DNA of 64,000 nt from assembly GCF_014201355.1 (NCBI RefSeq), contig NZ_JACHEG010000001.1:1612001-1676000 (forward strand), in the 5' to 3' direction. Origin of the DNA: Aliirhizobium wenxiniae (GTDB taxonomy: Bacteria; Pseudomonadota; Alphaproteobacteria; Rhizobiales; Rhizobiaceae). The notes beneath the pieces were generated by a model. It was not told the DNA's origin and searched no databases. It was given only the letters and a program-made list of their open reading frames with translations. This document shows positions 9,159 to 18,735 of this stretch, in pieces. The translations under genes and the position numbers were made by a program. Every line of letters begins with the position of its first letter. Positions within the stretch are counted from its first letter, which is position 1.

Positions 9159-9188
9159 GGAATTCCCCGTTTTTTATCTGATAAATGG

Positions 9189-10316
9189 CTAAAGATATTG
9201 GCGCTCGTAGCGCTGGCCGAGGCTGGTCAGCACCTCATAGGAAATCGTTCCGGCTGCCTGCGCAAGATCGTCCAGCGTCTGGTGAGACCCGATCATCTCG
9301 ACAAGGCTGCCGAGTGTTACTGCACCCACTGGCAGGCTGCTGATATCAACGGTCATGCTGTCCATCGAAACGCGGCCGATGATCGGCAGGCGCTGATCAC
9401 CGAAATAGACCGCACCCCGATCACTGAGGCTGCGCGGCAAACCGTCGGCGTAACCGGCAGCAATCGTCGCGAGCCGCATTTCATGCGGTGCCACGAACGT
9501 AGCCCCGTAACCGACCTTTGTTCCGGCAGGTATGGTTCGCGTCTGGATCACCGCAATCTTCAGGCCAACGACGGTTTCCATCGGATTTGTCTGCGACGCC
9601 GTCGGATTGCCGCCGTAAAGCGCAATGCCAGGACGCGCCATATTGCCGTGATAGCTTTGCCCGAGAAAAATGCCGTTGGAGTTGGCAAAGCAGACAGGCA
9701 GGCCGGGAAATTCGTGGGCGATCCGCTGCATCTCCGCCTGCTGCTGATCATTCTGCTCACTCTCCGCTTCATCGGCAGAAGCGAGATGGCTCATGATGAA
9801 GCGGATATCGACCAGCTCGTGATCGGCAAGTTCCGATTTCAGTTGTACCTGTTCGGTCGGCGAAAACCCGAGCCGCGACATGCCAGTGTCGAATTGCAGG
9901 GCGGCGGGCAGACGCTTGCCCAGCCCATGCGCGGCAGCAGACCAGCGCCGCAACTGGTCAAGTGAGTTCAGCACCGGAACGACACCTGCTGCTGCGCAGG
10001 CCAGTTCATTGCCCGGCTGCAGGCCATTGAGGACGTAAAGAACAGCGTCATCGGGAAGCACAGGCTTCAAGGCTGCGACTTCCAAAAAATGCGCAACGAA
10101 AAAGTCTCGGCATCCGGCATTGTAAAGCGCTTCCGTAACCGGACGGGCGCCGAGCCCGTAGGCGTCGGCCTTGACGACGGCAGCCGCTTTCGCCGGCGCA
10201 AGCGCCTCGGCAAGCTTCAGATAATTCCGGCTGATCGCACCAAGATCGATAGTCAAATATCCGCAGGCCGCAGCGGCAATTTCCTGCGCCGCCGGCATGC
10301 TCATTCGCTCGTTCAT
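9189..10316 (-). CDS. alr: alanine racemase, catabolic type (DadX/Alr)
   Basis: A 375-aa PLP enzyme interconverting L- and D-alanine. The PLP lysine is K49 in AAVVKADAYGLGARPV; the catalytic tyrosine lies in AAGYADGLPRSL, and RVSMDSMTVDIS is the conserved C-terminal motif. It heads an operon with dadA, which suggests a catabolic role rather than cell-wall supply, though a second racemase outside the window would be needed to confirm this. The start is the ATG at 10316. MSMPAAQ four codons later is also possible. Confidence 0.93.
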   Translation of the reverse strand: MNERMSMPAAQEIAAAACGYLTIDLGAISRNYLKLAEALAPAKAAAVVKADAYGLGARPVTEALYNAGCRDFFVAHFLEVAALKPVLPDDAVLYVLNGLQPGNELACAAAGVVPVLNSLDQLRRWSAAAHGLGKRLPAALQFDTGMSRLGFSPTEQVQLKSELADHELVDIRFIMSHLASADEAESEQNDQQQAEMQRIAHEFPGLPVCFANSNGIFLGQSYHGNMARPGIALYGGNPTASQTNPMETVVGLKIAVIQTRTIPAGTKVGYGATFVAPHEMRLATIAAGYADGLPRSLSDRGAVYFGDQRLPIIGRVSMDSMTVDISSLPVGAVTLGSLVEMIGSHQTLDDLAQAAGTISYEVLTSLGQRYERQYL

Positions 10317-10439
10317 TCACGCCCCTCTTTTTAAGACGAGCATAATGAAATGATCGTTGAATTTCCTGCGGATCGGTGGCAGGAAATTTCTCAGTTGCAA
10401 ATTCCTTGAAACTATCTTCGACGTTTTGGAATAATCTTC

Positions 10440-10898
10440 ATGGCCACCATGGACCAGATCGACCGTAACCTTCTGCGCCTGCTGCGGCTCAATGCCCGCA
10501 TGAGCAATGCAGCCCTGGCTGCGGAAGTCGGCCTCTCGCCCTCCGCCTGTCTTCGTCGCATCCGGCTGCTGGAGGAAGCAGGCGTCATCCGCGGCTATAC
10601 GGCACTCGTAGATAACGATCAGAACGGCATCGCCGTCATCATTAACATCACGCTGGAAAGGCAGACGGAAGAATATCTCAACCGCTTCGAGGCGGCCGTT
10701 CGCAAATATCCGGAAATACGGGAATGTTTTCTGATGACTGGCGGCTCCGACTATCTGTTGCGTGTCGAAGTCGCCAATGCCGGCGAGTTCGAGCGCATCC
10801 ACAAGGAGATCCTGTCGGCACTTCCGGGCGTGCTGCGTATTCATTCCAGCTTTTCGATCCGCAACGTGCTGATGACCCGGAGTCGGAAAAGCCGCTGA
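10440..10898 (+). CDS. Lrp/AsnC-family transcriptional regulator, divergent from alr-dadA
   Basis: A 152-aa regulator. The N-terminal winged helix-turn-helix covers NARMSNAALAAEVGLSPSAC and on through LRRIRLLEEAGVIRGY, with the DQIDRNLLRLL start typical of the family; the C-terminal half is the RAM/AsnC ligand domain. It is divergent from alr with a 123-bp gap holding both promoters. Lrp-type DadR/BkdR-like proteins next to alanine genes usually activate them in response to alanine, so I infer this role here. Confidence 0.9.
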   Translation: MATMDQIDRNLLRLLRLNARMSNAALAAEVGLSPSACLRRIRLLEEAGVIRGYTALVDNDQNGIAVIINITLERQTEEYLNRFEAAVRKYPEIRECFLMTGGSDYLLRVEVANAGEFERIHKEILSALPGVLRIHSSFSIRNVLMTRSRKSR

Positions 10899-10915
10899 TC
10901 TGCGCCCAAACGCGA

Positions 10916-10948
10916 AAACGCCGCCCGTGCTATGCACGAACGGCGTTT
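10916..10948. terminator. bidirectional terminator between the lrp-type gene and kduD
   Basis: Stem AAACGCCG (10916-10923) with CGGCGTTT (10941-10948) and an inner CGTGC/GCACG. A-tract and T-tract flank the stem, so it can act on both converging genes. Confidence 0.75.
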
Positions 10949-10986
10949 CGATTATCGAGCATCAGGCGCTAAAAGCGCCCGACCGA

Positions 10987-11772
10987 TCAGGGCTGCTTGC
11001 CGATATAGGCGAGGATGCCGCCATCGACGTACAGAACGTGACCGTTGACGAAGTCGGATGCCGACGAAGCGAGGAAGACGGCCGGTCCCTTCAGGTCCTG
11101 CGTCGTGCCCCAACGGTTTGCCGGCGTCTTGGCCAGGATGAAGGAGTTGAACGGATGGCCCGGTTCGCGCAGCGGCGCGGTCTGCGGGGTTTCGATATAG
11201 CCCGGGCCGATACCGTTGCACTGAATGTTCTGCGAACCGTATTCGGAAGCGATGTTGCGGGTCAGCATCTTCAGGCCGCCCTTGGCAGCTGCGTAAGCCG
11301 AAACGGTCTCGCGGCCGAGTTCGCTCATCATCGAGCAGATGTTGATGATCTTGCCGCCACCGCGCTTGATCATGCCCGGAATGACGGCCTTGGCGAGAAT
11401 GAACGGAGCGGTCAAGTCGATATCGATGACCTGACGGAAGTCCTTGACGTCCATTTCATGCATCGGCACGCGCTTGATGATACCGGCATTGTTGACGAGG
11501 ATATCGACCGAACCGAGGTCCTTTTCGATCTCGGCGATCATCTTCTGCACGCCCGGCTCATCGGTCACGTCGCAGATGTAACCCTTGGCATCGATGCCGG
11601 CAGCCTTGTAGGCCTCAAGGCCCTTGGCAAGGAAATCTTCGTTGATGTCGTTGAAGGCGATCGTGGCGCCGGCTTCAGCGAGCGCGCTGGCCAGTGCGAA
11701 ACCGATACCGTAGGAAGCACCGGTAACCAGCGCGACCTTGCCCTTGAGCGAAAAGCTATCTGCGTAACTCAA
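10987..11772 (-). CDS. kduD: KduD, 2-dehydro-3-deoxy-D-gluconate 5-dehydrogenase
   Basis: A 261-aa short-chain dehydrogenase. It has the NAD site TGASYGIG, the structural NNAG and the catalytic Y-x3-K in SAYAAAKGG, plus GPGYIETPQTAPLRE, characteristic of the KduD/gluconate 5-dehydrogenase group. It reduces 2,5-diketo-3-deoxygluconate, the product of KduI, to KDG. It is the last gene of the kdgK-kdgT-yhcH-kduI-kduD operon, which supports KduD over the gluconate dehydrogenase alternative. Confidence 0.9.
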   Translation of the reverse strand: MSYADSFSLKGKVALVTGASYGIGFALASALAEAGATIAFNDINEDFLAKGLEAYKAAGIDAKGYICDVTDEPGVQKMIAEIEKDLGSVDILVNNAGIIKRVPMHEMDVKDFRQVIDIDLTAPFILAKAVIPGMIKRGGGKIINICSMMSELGRETVSAYAAAKGGLKMLTRNIASEYGSQNIQCNGIGPGYIETPQTAPLREPGHPFNSFILAKTPANRWGTTQDLKGPAVFLASSASDFVNGHVLYVDGGILAYIGKQP

Positions 11773-11842
11773 TATCTTAAATCCTTGTCTATATTGAAAG
11801 AAATCGGAGCGGCATATACTCGCCGCTCCGGAGTAGACCGAC

Positions 11843-12685
11843 TTAGCGCAGGTCGCTGATGGCGATATGGTCCATGTCGTCGAAGGTCAGGTTTTCGCCG
11901 CACATTGCCCAGATGAAAGTGTAGTTGGCAGTACCGCAACCGGCGTGGATTGACCACGACGGAGAAATGACGGCCTGATCGTTCTGCACGAGGATGTGAC
12001 GGGTCTCGTCGCCTTCACCCATCATGTGGAAGACCGCCTGATTTTCGGCGATGTTGAAGTAGTAGTAGATTTCCGAGCGGCGTTCATGGGTATGAGCCGG
12101 CATCGTGTTCCAGACATTGCCCGGATCGAGTTCGGTCAGGCCCATCGAAAGCTGGCAGGTTTCCAGAACGTCCGGGTGGATGAACTGGTTGATGACGCGC
12201 TTGTTGGCCGTAGAATTGTCGCCAACCGGCTTCTTCTGTGCATCAGCGATCGACAGGAAGGTCGTCTTGCAGACCTTATGGGCCGGAGCGGAGATCATGT
12301 AGAACTTGGCCGGGTTGGCCTTGTCCTTGCTCTTGAAAACAACCGACTTGTGGCCCTTGGTGACATAGAGGCAATCCTTGAAGGCGAGATTGTAGGTCTC
12401 ACCATCGACCTCGACGGAACCTTCGCCGCCAAGGTTGAAGATGCCGAGTTCGCGGCGTTCCAGCACGTAGTTCGTGCCGAAGTTCTTCATGCAGTCGATG
12501 CCCTTGTCGAGCGGAACGGCTTCATTGACCGGCTTGCAGCCGAACACGACCATACGGTCGACGTGGCTGTAAGTGGCGACGATCTCGTCATCGGCGAAAA
12601 CCTTTTCGATCAGGAACTCAGCGCGTGTTTCCTCGGTCGTGTAGCGCTTGAAGTCCTTCTGGTTGGCCGAATAGCGGATGTCCAT
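11843..12685 (-). CDS. kduI: KduI, 5-dehydro-4-deoxy-D-glucuronate isomerase
   Basis: A 280-aa cupin isomerase acting on the unsaturated uronate released from pectin or other uronic-acid polymers, feeding KduD. The metal-ligand motif HTHERRSEIYYYF is intact, with a further conserved histidine in WSIHAGCGT. The start MDIRYSANQKDFKRY is typical, as is the length. It sits between a YhcH-like gene and kduD in one minus-strand operon. Confidence 0.95.
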   Translation of the reverse strand: MDIRYSANQKDFKRYTTEETRAEFLIEKVFADDEIVATYSHVDRMVVFGCKPVNEAVPLDKGIDCMKNFGTNYVLERRELGIFNLGGEGSVEVDGETYNLAFKDCLYVTKGHKSVVFKSKDKANPAKFYMISAPAHKVCKTTFLSIADAQKKPVGDNSTANKRVINQFIHPDVLETCQLSMGLTELDPGNVWNTMPAHTHERRSEIYYYFNIAENQAVFHMMGEGDETRHILVQNDQAVISPSWSIHAGCGTANYTFIWAMCGENLTFDDMDHIAISDLR

Positions 12686-12731
12686 GATATTACTCCTCTA
12701 AGTATGATGGGATATGTACGGTGCAGGTCTA

Positions 12732-13193
12732 TCAGGCCAGAAGCTTGATGACGACCTTGCGCACCTTACCAGGCGCCTCGGCGGCACAGCCGGGACGATG
12801 AATGTCGGTGGGATAGAACACGGCATATGCGCCGGCTCCGAGAAGAAGATCGGTTTCGTCGGTGACCTTGGAGTAGAACTTGACGTCCTTGCTCTCGAAG
12901 AGGTCTTCCTCGACTGTGTAATCGGCAGCAAGCGGTGCATAACCGATGACTTCGCGACCGCTGAAGACGAACTGGATGTCGATGTAGCGGGCGTGGGATT
13001 CCGGACGCTTCTCTGCCTTGGGGGCGGTGTCGTAGTCCTGGATCAGGGCGAAGATGGTATCGCCTTCGATATCGACACGTCCGGCGGGCAATGCAGCGAT
13101 ATCCGTTTCGGCCAGGAACTTGAGGCCTTTCTGGATGTTCACGGGGAGAGTTGCGGCGTCTCGGTCGAGCGTGGCGAGATTGCTGAGATACAT
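12732..13193 (-). CDS. YhcH/YjgK/YiaL-family sugar-anomer protein (DUF386)
   Basis: A 153-aa protein. The ATG at 13193 (MYLSNLATLDRD) has AAGGAA upstream and is preferred over a longer frame. The pattern of the YhcH/YiaL cupin family is visible: GRVDIEGDTIFALIQDYDT, then ESHARYIDIQFVFSGRE, then FYPTDIHRPG with its conserved histidine. Members travel with sialic acid, ascorbate or uronate genes and are thought to act on free sugar anomers. Here the partners are KDG and uronate genes, so the substrate is probably a hexuronate derivative. Exact reaction unknown. Confidence 0.8.
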   Translation of the reverse strand: MYLSNLATLDRDAATLPVNIQKGLKFLAETDIAALPAGRVDIEGDTIFALIQDYDTAPKAEKRPESHARYIDIQFVFSGREVIGYAPLAADYTVEEDLFESKDVKFYSKVTDETDLLLGAGAYAVFYPTDIHRPGCAAEAPGKVRKVVIKLLA

Positions 13194-13254
13194 GACGTTA
13201 TTCCTTAAATGAACTGGATGGGGCCAGTGGCAAAGCACTGGCCCCGCTCAGAGC

Positions 13255-14271
13255 TTAATGGGCAACCTTTAGCTCGTCACCAGCCTCCGGCGCATCGGCC
13301 GCGGCGGTTTCGACAACACCGCCCCGCTTCTTCATGTACTTGGCGTACATTCCGGTCAGGATCGGAACCAGGATAGCGGTGGTCAGGCATGCTGCAGCGA
13401 CCAGCGAAGTAGCGGCGGCGGCGGCAGGCTTAAACTGCGGAGCCATTTCAGCGATGATCATCGGGTTGGCGACGGCAGCGCCGGCAGCCGACGAAGCTGC
13501 GAGACCGGCAGTACCATTACCGCCACCGATGAACTTGTCGGCAAGCATCAGCGGGATACCGGTGACGACGATGACGATGACGCCGAGCAGGATACCGCCA
13601 AGACCGGTCTGAGCGATGACGTGCAGGTCGATGCCGTTACCCAGAGCAAAACCGAAGAACGGGATCAGGGTGGTGACGCCGCCCTTGAAGAAGGCGCGCA
13701 GGTCCTTGTCGAGGTTGCCGAGGATGAAGCCGATCAGGAAGGGCAAGACGGCGCCGACGAACAGATGCGGTTCGAAGGTTGCAACGCCTGCTGCACCGAG
13801 GATCAGCATCGAGACCAGCGGACCCGATTCAATCGACATCAGGACGAAGGCACCCGATTCTTCCTTGGTGCCGTATTGCTGCATGATCGCGGCGTAGAGA
13901 CCACCGTTGGTCATGTCCATTGCGGCGCAGATGGCCAGAGCCGAGAAGCCCATGAACAGGCCCGACTGCACGCCTTCGAGCGGCAGGAACTGGGCTGCGA
14001 TGTAGGTGGCGCCCCAGGCGACGAGCGTCTTGACGACGACGAGGTTACCCGACTTGCGCAGAACCGTACCGGTTGCGCGAAGGTCGATAGAGGTACCCAT
14101 GCAGAAGAACCATACGGCCAGGATCGGCACGGTGCCGGCGATCAAACCATTGGTAAACGAACCGAAATAGCTACCGGCCCAGGGGAAGAAAGTCTTGCAA
14201 AGTGCGCCCAGAATGAGCGGCACGAGCATTAGTCCGCCGGGGACTTTATCAATTGCCTTTTTAATATTCAT
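13255..14271 (-). CDS. kdgT: KdgT, 2-keto-3-deoxygluconate permease
   Basis: A 338-aa inner-membrane H+ symporter for KDG. About ten hydrophobic helices; the family start [18 protein letters not shown] and the motif [18 protein letters not shown] are present. It lies between kdgK and the yhcH-like gene. Uptake of monomeric KDG suggests the cell uses products of extracellular uronan breakdown. Confidence 0.93.
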   Translation of the reverse strand: MNIKKAIDKVPGGLMLVPLILGALCKTFFPWAGSYFGSFTNGLIAGTVPILAVWFFCMGTSIDLRATGTVLRKSGNLVVVKTLVAWGATYIAAQFLPLEGVQSGLFMGFSALAICAAMDMTNGGLYAAIMQQYGTKEESGAFVLMSIESGPLVSMLILGAAGVATFEPHLFVGAVLPFLIGFILGNLDKDLRAFFKGGVTTLIPFFGFALGNGIDLHVIAQTGLGGILLGVIVIVVTGIPLMLADKFIGGGNGTAGLAASSAAGAAVANPMIIAEMAPQFKPAAAAATSLVAAACLTTAILVPILTGMYAKYMKKRGGVVETAAADAPEAGDELKVAH

Positions 14272-14300
14272 TTTTGTATTCCTCCTTAATAATGAGTTCG

Positions 14301-15281
14301 CTATTCCGCCGCGGTGATTAAATTGCCGCGGCTGGCGATCTCAGTTTCGAAGACGTCGGGTGTGGCGTCTTTCGGTATGATTGCACCATGGTGCTGTACG
14401 ACCGCGCCTGCGACGACGTGGGCACGACGTGCTGCCTCCGCGGGTTCAATACCAAGGTTGCGGCCTAGAATATAGGTTGCTGAAAAACTGTCGCCGGCAG
14501 CAGTAGTGTCGACAACTTTCTCGACTTTGGTGGCTGGTACGGTTTCGACCTTACCGCCATGGATGAGCGTTGCAACGCCCGGCCCGTCCTTGATCACTAC
14601 TTCCAGCTGCGGCATTTTTGCAAAATATTCAATGCCTGCTTCCATGGTCTGGGTAACCCCAAACACTTCGAGCTCCTCGATGGTTACGAGAACGCGGGTA
14701 GAAAATGCAATGACGCGTTCATAGGCCGCACGTGCATTTTCGATACCGCCCCAAAGCAGCGGACGATAGTTGCCATCGAAATCGACGGCGATACCGGCAC
14801 GTGCAAGTTCTTCCAGCTTCACGAGCAGACGCTCGCGGCTTTCCGGTTTCAACACGGCCAGACTGATGCCGGAGATGTAGACGCTCGTAAATCCTTCGAG
14901 TGCGGCAAGAAGTTCATCAGAACCTTCACCCTGGAAAGTTTCACGGGCGGCAGCCTCACCGCGCCAATAAAAGAAGCGACGCTCGCCGGTAGGGTCCGTC
15001 TTGATAAAATAAAGACCGGGCCGCTGGCCCTTTCTGCGCAACACGAAATGATCGTCGACACCCTGGGAATTCCAGAACGCCGCCATGTCTTCGCTGAAAG
15101 GATCATCACCGATGGCGGTTATGTATGAGACGAATGATCCCAGACCCGCACCCAACCGCGCCATGTAGGCAGCGGTGTTGAAAGTATCACCTCCGAAAGC
15201 TTGCGTAATCGAGCCGTCCGGCTTGCGTTGCAATTCGACCATGCATTCGCCGATCGAAGCTACGCGTATTTCCAGTGGCAT
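14301..15281 (-). CDS. kdgK: KdgK, 2-keto-3-deoxygluconate kinase (PfkB family)
   Basis: A 326-aa ribokinase-type sugar kinase. The N-terminal motif [15 protein letters not shown] and the C-terminal PfkB signature [17 protein letters not shown] with its catalytic Asp are both present. It phosphorylates KDG to KDPG, which the Entner-Doudoroff aldolase splits to pyruvate and glyceraldehyde 3-phosphate. First gene of the operon; the 255-bp gap to divergent pflB holds both promoters and the FNR-type box. Confidence 0.92.
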   Translation of the reverse strand: MPLEIRVASIGECMVELQRKPDGSITQAFGGDTFNTAAYMARLGAGLGSFVSYITAIGDDPFSEDMAAFWNSQGVDDHFVLRRKGQRPGLYFIKTDPTGERRFFYWRGEAAARETFQGEGSDELLAALEGFTSVYISGISLAVLKPESRERLLVKLEELARAGIAVDFDGNYRPLLWGGIENARAAYERVIAFSTRVLVTIEELEVFGVTQTMEAGIEYFAKMPQLEVVIKDGPGVATLIHGGKVETVPATKVEKVVDTTAAGDSFSATYILGRNLGIEPAEAARRAHVVAGAVVQHHGAIIPKDATPDVFETEIASRGNLITAAE

Positions 15282-15392
15282 TTTGCCTCCCTTCCGCCCC
15301 CAAGGCGTGACGCTGTCCTGTAAAACTGGGGCGTGGATTAAGATTTCGTCCAGCGCTGGGCCGGACCATATTCACACTCATCAATTCCTACG

Positions 15393-15406
15393 TTGATCGG
15401 GATCAA
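15393..15406. promoter_or_regulatory. FNR/FixK-type anaerobox
   Basis: The sequence TTGATCGGGATCAA is a perfect match to the palindromic TTGAT-N4-ATCAA site of FNR, FnrN and FixK. Its centre is 137 bp upstream of the pflB ATG and about 118 bp upstream of the divergent kdgK. A loose -10 candidate (TAAGTT, 15429-15434) is at the spacing expected for activation from about -41.5 on the pflB side. I infer oxygen-limited induction of pflB-focA, perhaps also an effect on kdgK. Confidence 0.8.
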
Positions 15407-15536
15407 ACTTTGATGTCCACTACATTGGTAAGTTGCAGATGGAAGCCGCGGTCCTCTCAGGCTCTGTCTTAATGGGACCACGGTTGGGAGGGCGCTTCAC
15501 CAAATGCCGAAAGGCAAAGAAAGAGGAAGAAGACTA

Positions 15537-17795
15537 ATGGGCATCCTTTCCCAAACAATCGTCCCCGCCGACGCTTGGGCCGGTTTTAAGGGCGACAAGT
15601 GGCGCGACGCCGTTGACGTCCGCGACTTCATCCAGAACAACTACAAGCCCTACGAGGCAGACGGCGCATTTCTTGCCGGCCCAACGCCACGCACCTTGAA
15701 GGTCTGGGAAACACTCGGAGTGCTCCTCGCTGAGGAACGCAAGAAGGGTGTTCTCGACGTATCGGCCGATCGCGCCTCGACGATCACTGCACATGATGCA
15801 GGTTATATCGCCAAGGACATCGAGTTGATCGTTGGCCTGCAGACAGACGCGCCGCTGAAGCGTGCGATCATGCCGAATGGCGGTCTGCGCATGGTGGAAA
15901 ACGGTCTCGAAGCCTTCGGTTTCGAACTTGATCCGTCCGTACACGAGATCTGGACGAAATATCGCAAGAGCCATAACCAGGGCATCTTCGACGTCTACAG
16001 CCCTGAAATCCTCGCCGCCCGCAAGTCCGGCGTCATCACCGGCCTGCCGGACGCCTACGGCCGCGGCCGTATCATCGGCGACTATCGCCGCGTAGCCCTC
16101 TACGGCACGGACGCACTGCGCGCCTTCCGCCTGAAGGACTTCCGCGCAATCGAGAACGAAGTCTTCAACGACGACGTCATGCGTCTGCGTGAAGAAATGT
16201 CGGAACAGTACCGCGCTCTCGACGAACTGAAGGAAATGGCCGCCAAGTATGGCTACGACATTTCCAAGCCGGCCACCAATGCCCGCGAAGCCATTCAGTG
16301 GACCTACTTCGCATACCTGGCAGCCGTGAAGGAACAGAACGGTGCGGCAATGTCGCTCGGCCGTGTCTCGACCTTCCTCGACATCTACATCCAGCGCGAT
16401 ATCGACGCAGGCGTCCTGACCGAAGAACAGGCTCAGGAACTGATCGACGACATGATCATCAAGCTCCGGATCGTCCGCTTCCTGCGCACGCCAGAGTATG
16501 ACCAGCTGTTCTCGGGCGATCCGACCTGGGTTACGGAATCGATCGGTGGCGTCGGCGAAGATGGCCGTCCGCTGGTCACCAAGTCGAGCTTCCGCTTCCT
16601 GCACACGCTCTACAACCTCGGCCCGGCTCCGGAACCGAACCTGACCGTGCTGTGGAGCACCAAGCTGCCGGAAGGCTTCAAGAACTTCTGCGCCAAGGTG
16701 TCTGCCGATACCAGCGCCATCCAGTACGAGAACGACGACCTGATGCGGCCCAAGTGGGGTGACGATTACGGCATTGCATGCTGCGTCTCCGCCATGCGCA
16801 TCGGCAAGCAAATGCAGTTCTTCGGTGCCCGCTCCAACCTCGCAAAGGCCCTGCTCTATGCGATCAATGGCGGCGTCGACGAAAAGAGCGGCGCAGTCGT
16901 TGCCAAGGGCTTCGAGCCGATCACGGCTGACGTGCTCGACTACGACGAAGTCATGGCAAAGTTCGACAAGATGATGGACTGGTTGGCCAAGACCTACGTC
17001 AAGGCTCTCAACACCGTCCACTACATGCACGACAAGTACGCTTACGAGCGTATCGAAATGGCGCTGCACGACCGCGACATTCTGCGCACCATGGCTTGCG
17101 GCATCGCCGGCCTGTCGGTCGCAGCGGACTCGCTGTCGGCAATCAAGCATGCCAAGGTCAAGGTCATCCGCAACGAGGCAGGTCTGGCCGTCGATTACAA
17201 GATCGAAGGCACCTACCCTGCTTACGGCAACAACGACGACAGCGTTGACTCCATCGCCGTCTGGTTGACCGAAACCTTCATGAAGAAGATTGCGGCACAG
17301 CCCTACTTCTATCGTAACTCGATGCCGACCCAGTCGGTGCTGACGATCACCTCCAACGTGGTCTACGGCAAGAAGACGGGCAACACGCCGGACGGTCGCC
17401 GTGCAGGCGAACCCTTCGCACCGGGTGCAAACCCGATGAACGGTCGTGATACCAAGGGCTTCGTCGCAGCCGGCGCATCGGTTGCCAAGATCCCCTACGA
17501 TGCCGCCCTCGACGGTATCTCCTGGACGGCTTCGGCAACGCCAGACTCGCTCGGTCGCACCGGCGAGGAACGTGCAAAGAACCTGGCAAATTGCCTTGAT
17601 GCCTACACGGCAGCAGGTGGCTTCCATGTCAACGTCAACGTCTTCAACCGTGACACGCTTGTCCATGCAATGGAACATCCGGAACTGTATCCGCAGTTGA
17701 CGGTTCGCGTGTCGGGATATGCGGTCAATTTCGTCAAGCTGACCCGTGAACAGCAGCTCGACGTCATCTCGCGCACATTCCATTCAAAGATGTAA
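15537..17795 (+). CDS. pflB: PflB, formate C-acetyltransferase (pyruvate formate-lyase)
   Basis: A 752-aa glycyl-radical enzyme cleaving pyruvate with CoA to acetyl-CoA and formate without oxygen. The catalytic pair C415-C416 (GIACCVSAM) and the glycyl-radical site G727 (RVSGYAVNF) are intact, matching C418/C419 and G734 of the E. coli enzyme. I chose the ATG at 15537 because AGAGGAAG precedes it; the frame opens 11 codons earlier. It heads pflB-pflA-ackA-pta-focA behind an FNR-type box. Codon use matches the surroundings, so any transfer was not recent or has ameliorated. Rare in rhizobia. Confidence 0.97.
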   Translation: MGILSQTIVPADAWAGFKGDKWRDAVDVRDFIQNNYKPYEADGAFLAGPTPRTLKVWETLGVLLAEERKKGVLDVSADRASTITAHDAGYIAKDIELIVGLQTDAPLKRAIMPNGGLRMVENGLEAFGFELDPSVHEIWTKYRKSHNQGIFDVYSPEILAARKSGVITGLPDAYGRGRIIGDYRRVALYGTDALRAFRLKDFRAIENEVFNDDVMRLREEMSEQYRALDELKEMAAKYGYDISKPATNAREAIQWTYFAYLAAVKEQNGAAMSLGRVSTFLDIYIQRDIDAGVLTEEQAQELIDDMIIKLRIVRFLRTPEYDQLFSGDPTWVTESIGGVGEDGRPLVTKSSFRFLHTLYNLGPAPEPNLTVLWSTKLPEGFKNFCAKVSADTSAIQYENDDLMRPKWGDDYGIACCVSAMRIGKQMQFFGARSNLAKALLYAINGGVDEKSGAVVAKGFEPITADVLDYDEVMAKFDKMMDWLAKTYVKALNTVHYMHDKYAYERIEMALHDRDILRTMACGIAGLSVAADSLSAIKHAKVKVIRNEAGLAVDYKIEGTYPAYGNNDDSVDSIAVWLTETFMKKIAAQPYFYRNSMPTQSVLTITSNVVYGKKTGNTPDGRRAGEPFAPGANPMNGRDTKGFVAAGASVAKIPYDAALDGISWTASATPDSLGRTGEERAKNLANCLDAYTAAGGFHVNVNVFNRDTLVHAMEHPELYPQLTVRVSGYAVNFVKLTREQQLDVISRTFHSKM

Positions 17796-17811
17796 CGTTT
17801 AGGCGTTAGGC

Positions 17812-17840
17812 TGGGCGCATATGGAACCCATATGCGCCCA
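17812..17840 (+). promoter_or_regulatory. 13-bp perfect intercistronic hairpin between pflB and pflA
   Basis: TGGGCGCATATGG (17812-17824), loop AAC, then CCATATGCGCCCA (17828-17840). No T-tract follows, so it may act as a partial terminator or as a 3' stabiliser of pflB mRNA. Either would give much more PflB than its activase. Confidence 0.6.
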
Positions 17841-17881
17841 CGCTGTTAACCCGAAATCTATCTACAGATACGAGTTGCCCC

Positions 17882-18679
17882 ATGGACATTCTACGAGCGA
17901 TCACCCGCCCGCCGAAGGCGCATGCCCCCGCAGGCACCCACTCTTCGACGGACTTCGGCTACCTGCATTCGGTAGAAAGTGGTGCAGCCGTTGATGGGCC
18001 GGGAATGCGTTTCGTCTTCTTCATGGCCGGCTGCCTGTTCCGCTGTGTTTATTGCCACAATCCGGATACCTGGAAACTGCATAATGGCCGCAAGATCACT
18101 CTCGATGACGCCCTGGCCGAAGTAAAGCCTTACGCAGGCTTCCTGCGGATGGCAGGTGGCGTGACCATATCTGGCGGCGAACCGCTGATGCAGGCGCCGT
18201 TCGTCGGCGAGATGTTCAAGCACTTCAAGAGCGAACTCGGCCTTCATACAGCACTCGATACACAAGGCTATCTTCACGCCTCGGTAGACGACGAGTGGTT
18301 TGATAATGTCGACCTCGTCCTTCTCGATATCAAGCACAGTGACCCCGAGGTCTATCAGCGCCTCACTGCACAACCACTGCAACCGACGCTCGACTTCGCC
18401 CACCGCCTTCAGCGGCTGCAGAAGAAGATGTGGCTGCGATATGTGCTGGTTCCCGGCTGGACCGACGGACATGACGACATCGCAAGGCTCGCCGATTTCG
18501 TTGCGAACCTCGGCTCGATTGTAGAGCGCGTCGAAGTTCTACCCTTCCACCAGATGGGTACGCAGAAATGGGCGCAGCTTGGAATGGATTATCCGCTCGC
18601 AGGAGCTCCGACGCCAACGCCGGAATCCACAGCTGAAGCAAGATCAATATTCGCGGAACGCGGGCTGACGGTCTTTTAG
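17882..18679 (+). CDS. pflA: PflA, pyruvate formate-lyase activating enzyme
   Basis: A 265-aa radical-SAM enzyme that installs the glycyl radical on PflB. The CxxxCxxC cluster motif is C51-C55-C58 (CLFRCVYCHNPDTW); the SAM-binding GGVTISGGEPLMQ follows at about residue 95. The order pflB-pflA is canonical. Spacing of 86 bp from pflB contains a strong hairpin. The N terminus has about 25 extra residues before GYLHSVES; the ATG at 17882 has only a weak ribosome binding site, in keeping with low expression of the activase. Confidence 0.95.
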   Translation: MDILRAITRPPKAHAPAGTHSSTDFGYLHSVESGAAVDGPGMRFVFFMAGCLFRCVYCHNPDTWKLHNGRKITLDDALAEVKPYAGFLRMAGGVTISGGEPLMQAPFVGEMFKHFKSELGLHTALDTQGYLHASVDDEWFDNVDLVLLDIKHSDPEVYQRLTAQPLQPTLDFAHRLQRLQKKMWLRYVLVPGWTDGHDDIARLADFVANLGSIVERVEVLPFHQMGTQKWAQLGMDYPLAGAPTPTPESTAEARSIFAERGLTVF

Positions 18680-18735
18680 GACACGCAAGCATCGGGAAAG
18701 CGTTCCCAATCACGTAAATGACAAGGAATACCAAT

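Noticed and set aside
15534..17783. Long open frame (749 codons) on the minus strand
   Set aside because: Exactly antisense to pflB and created by its GC-rich codon pattern; no ribosome binding site or protein motif.
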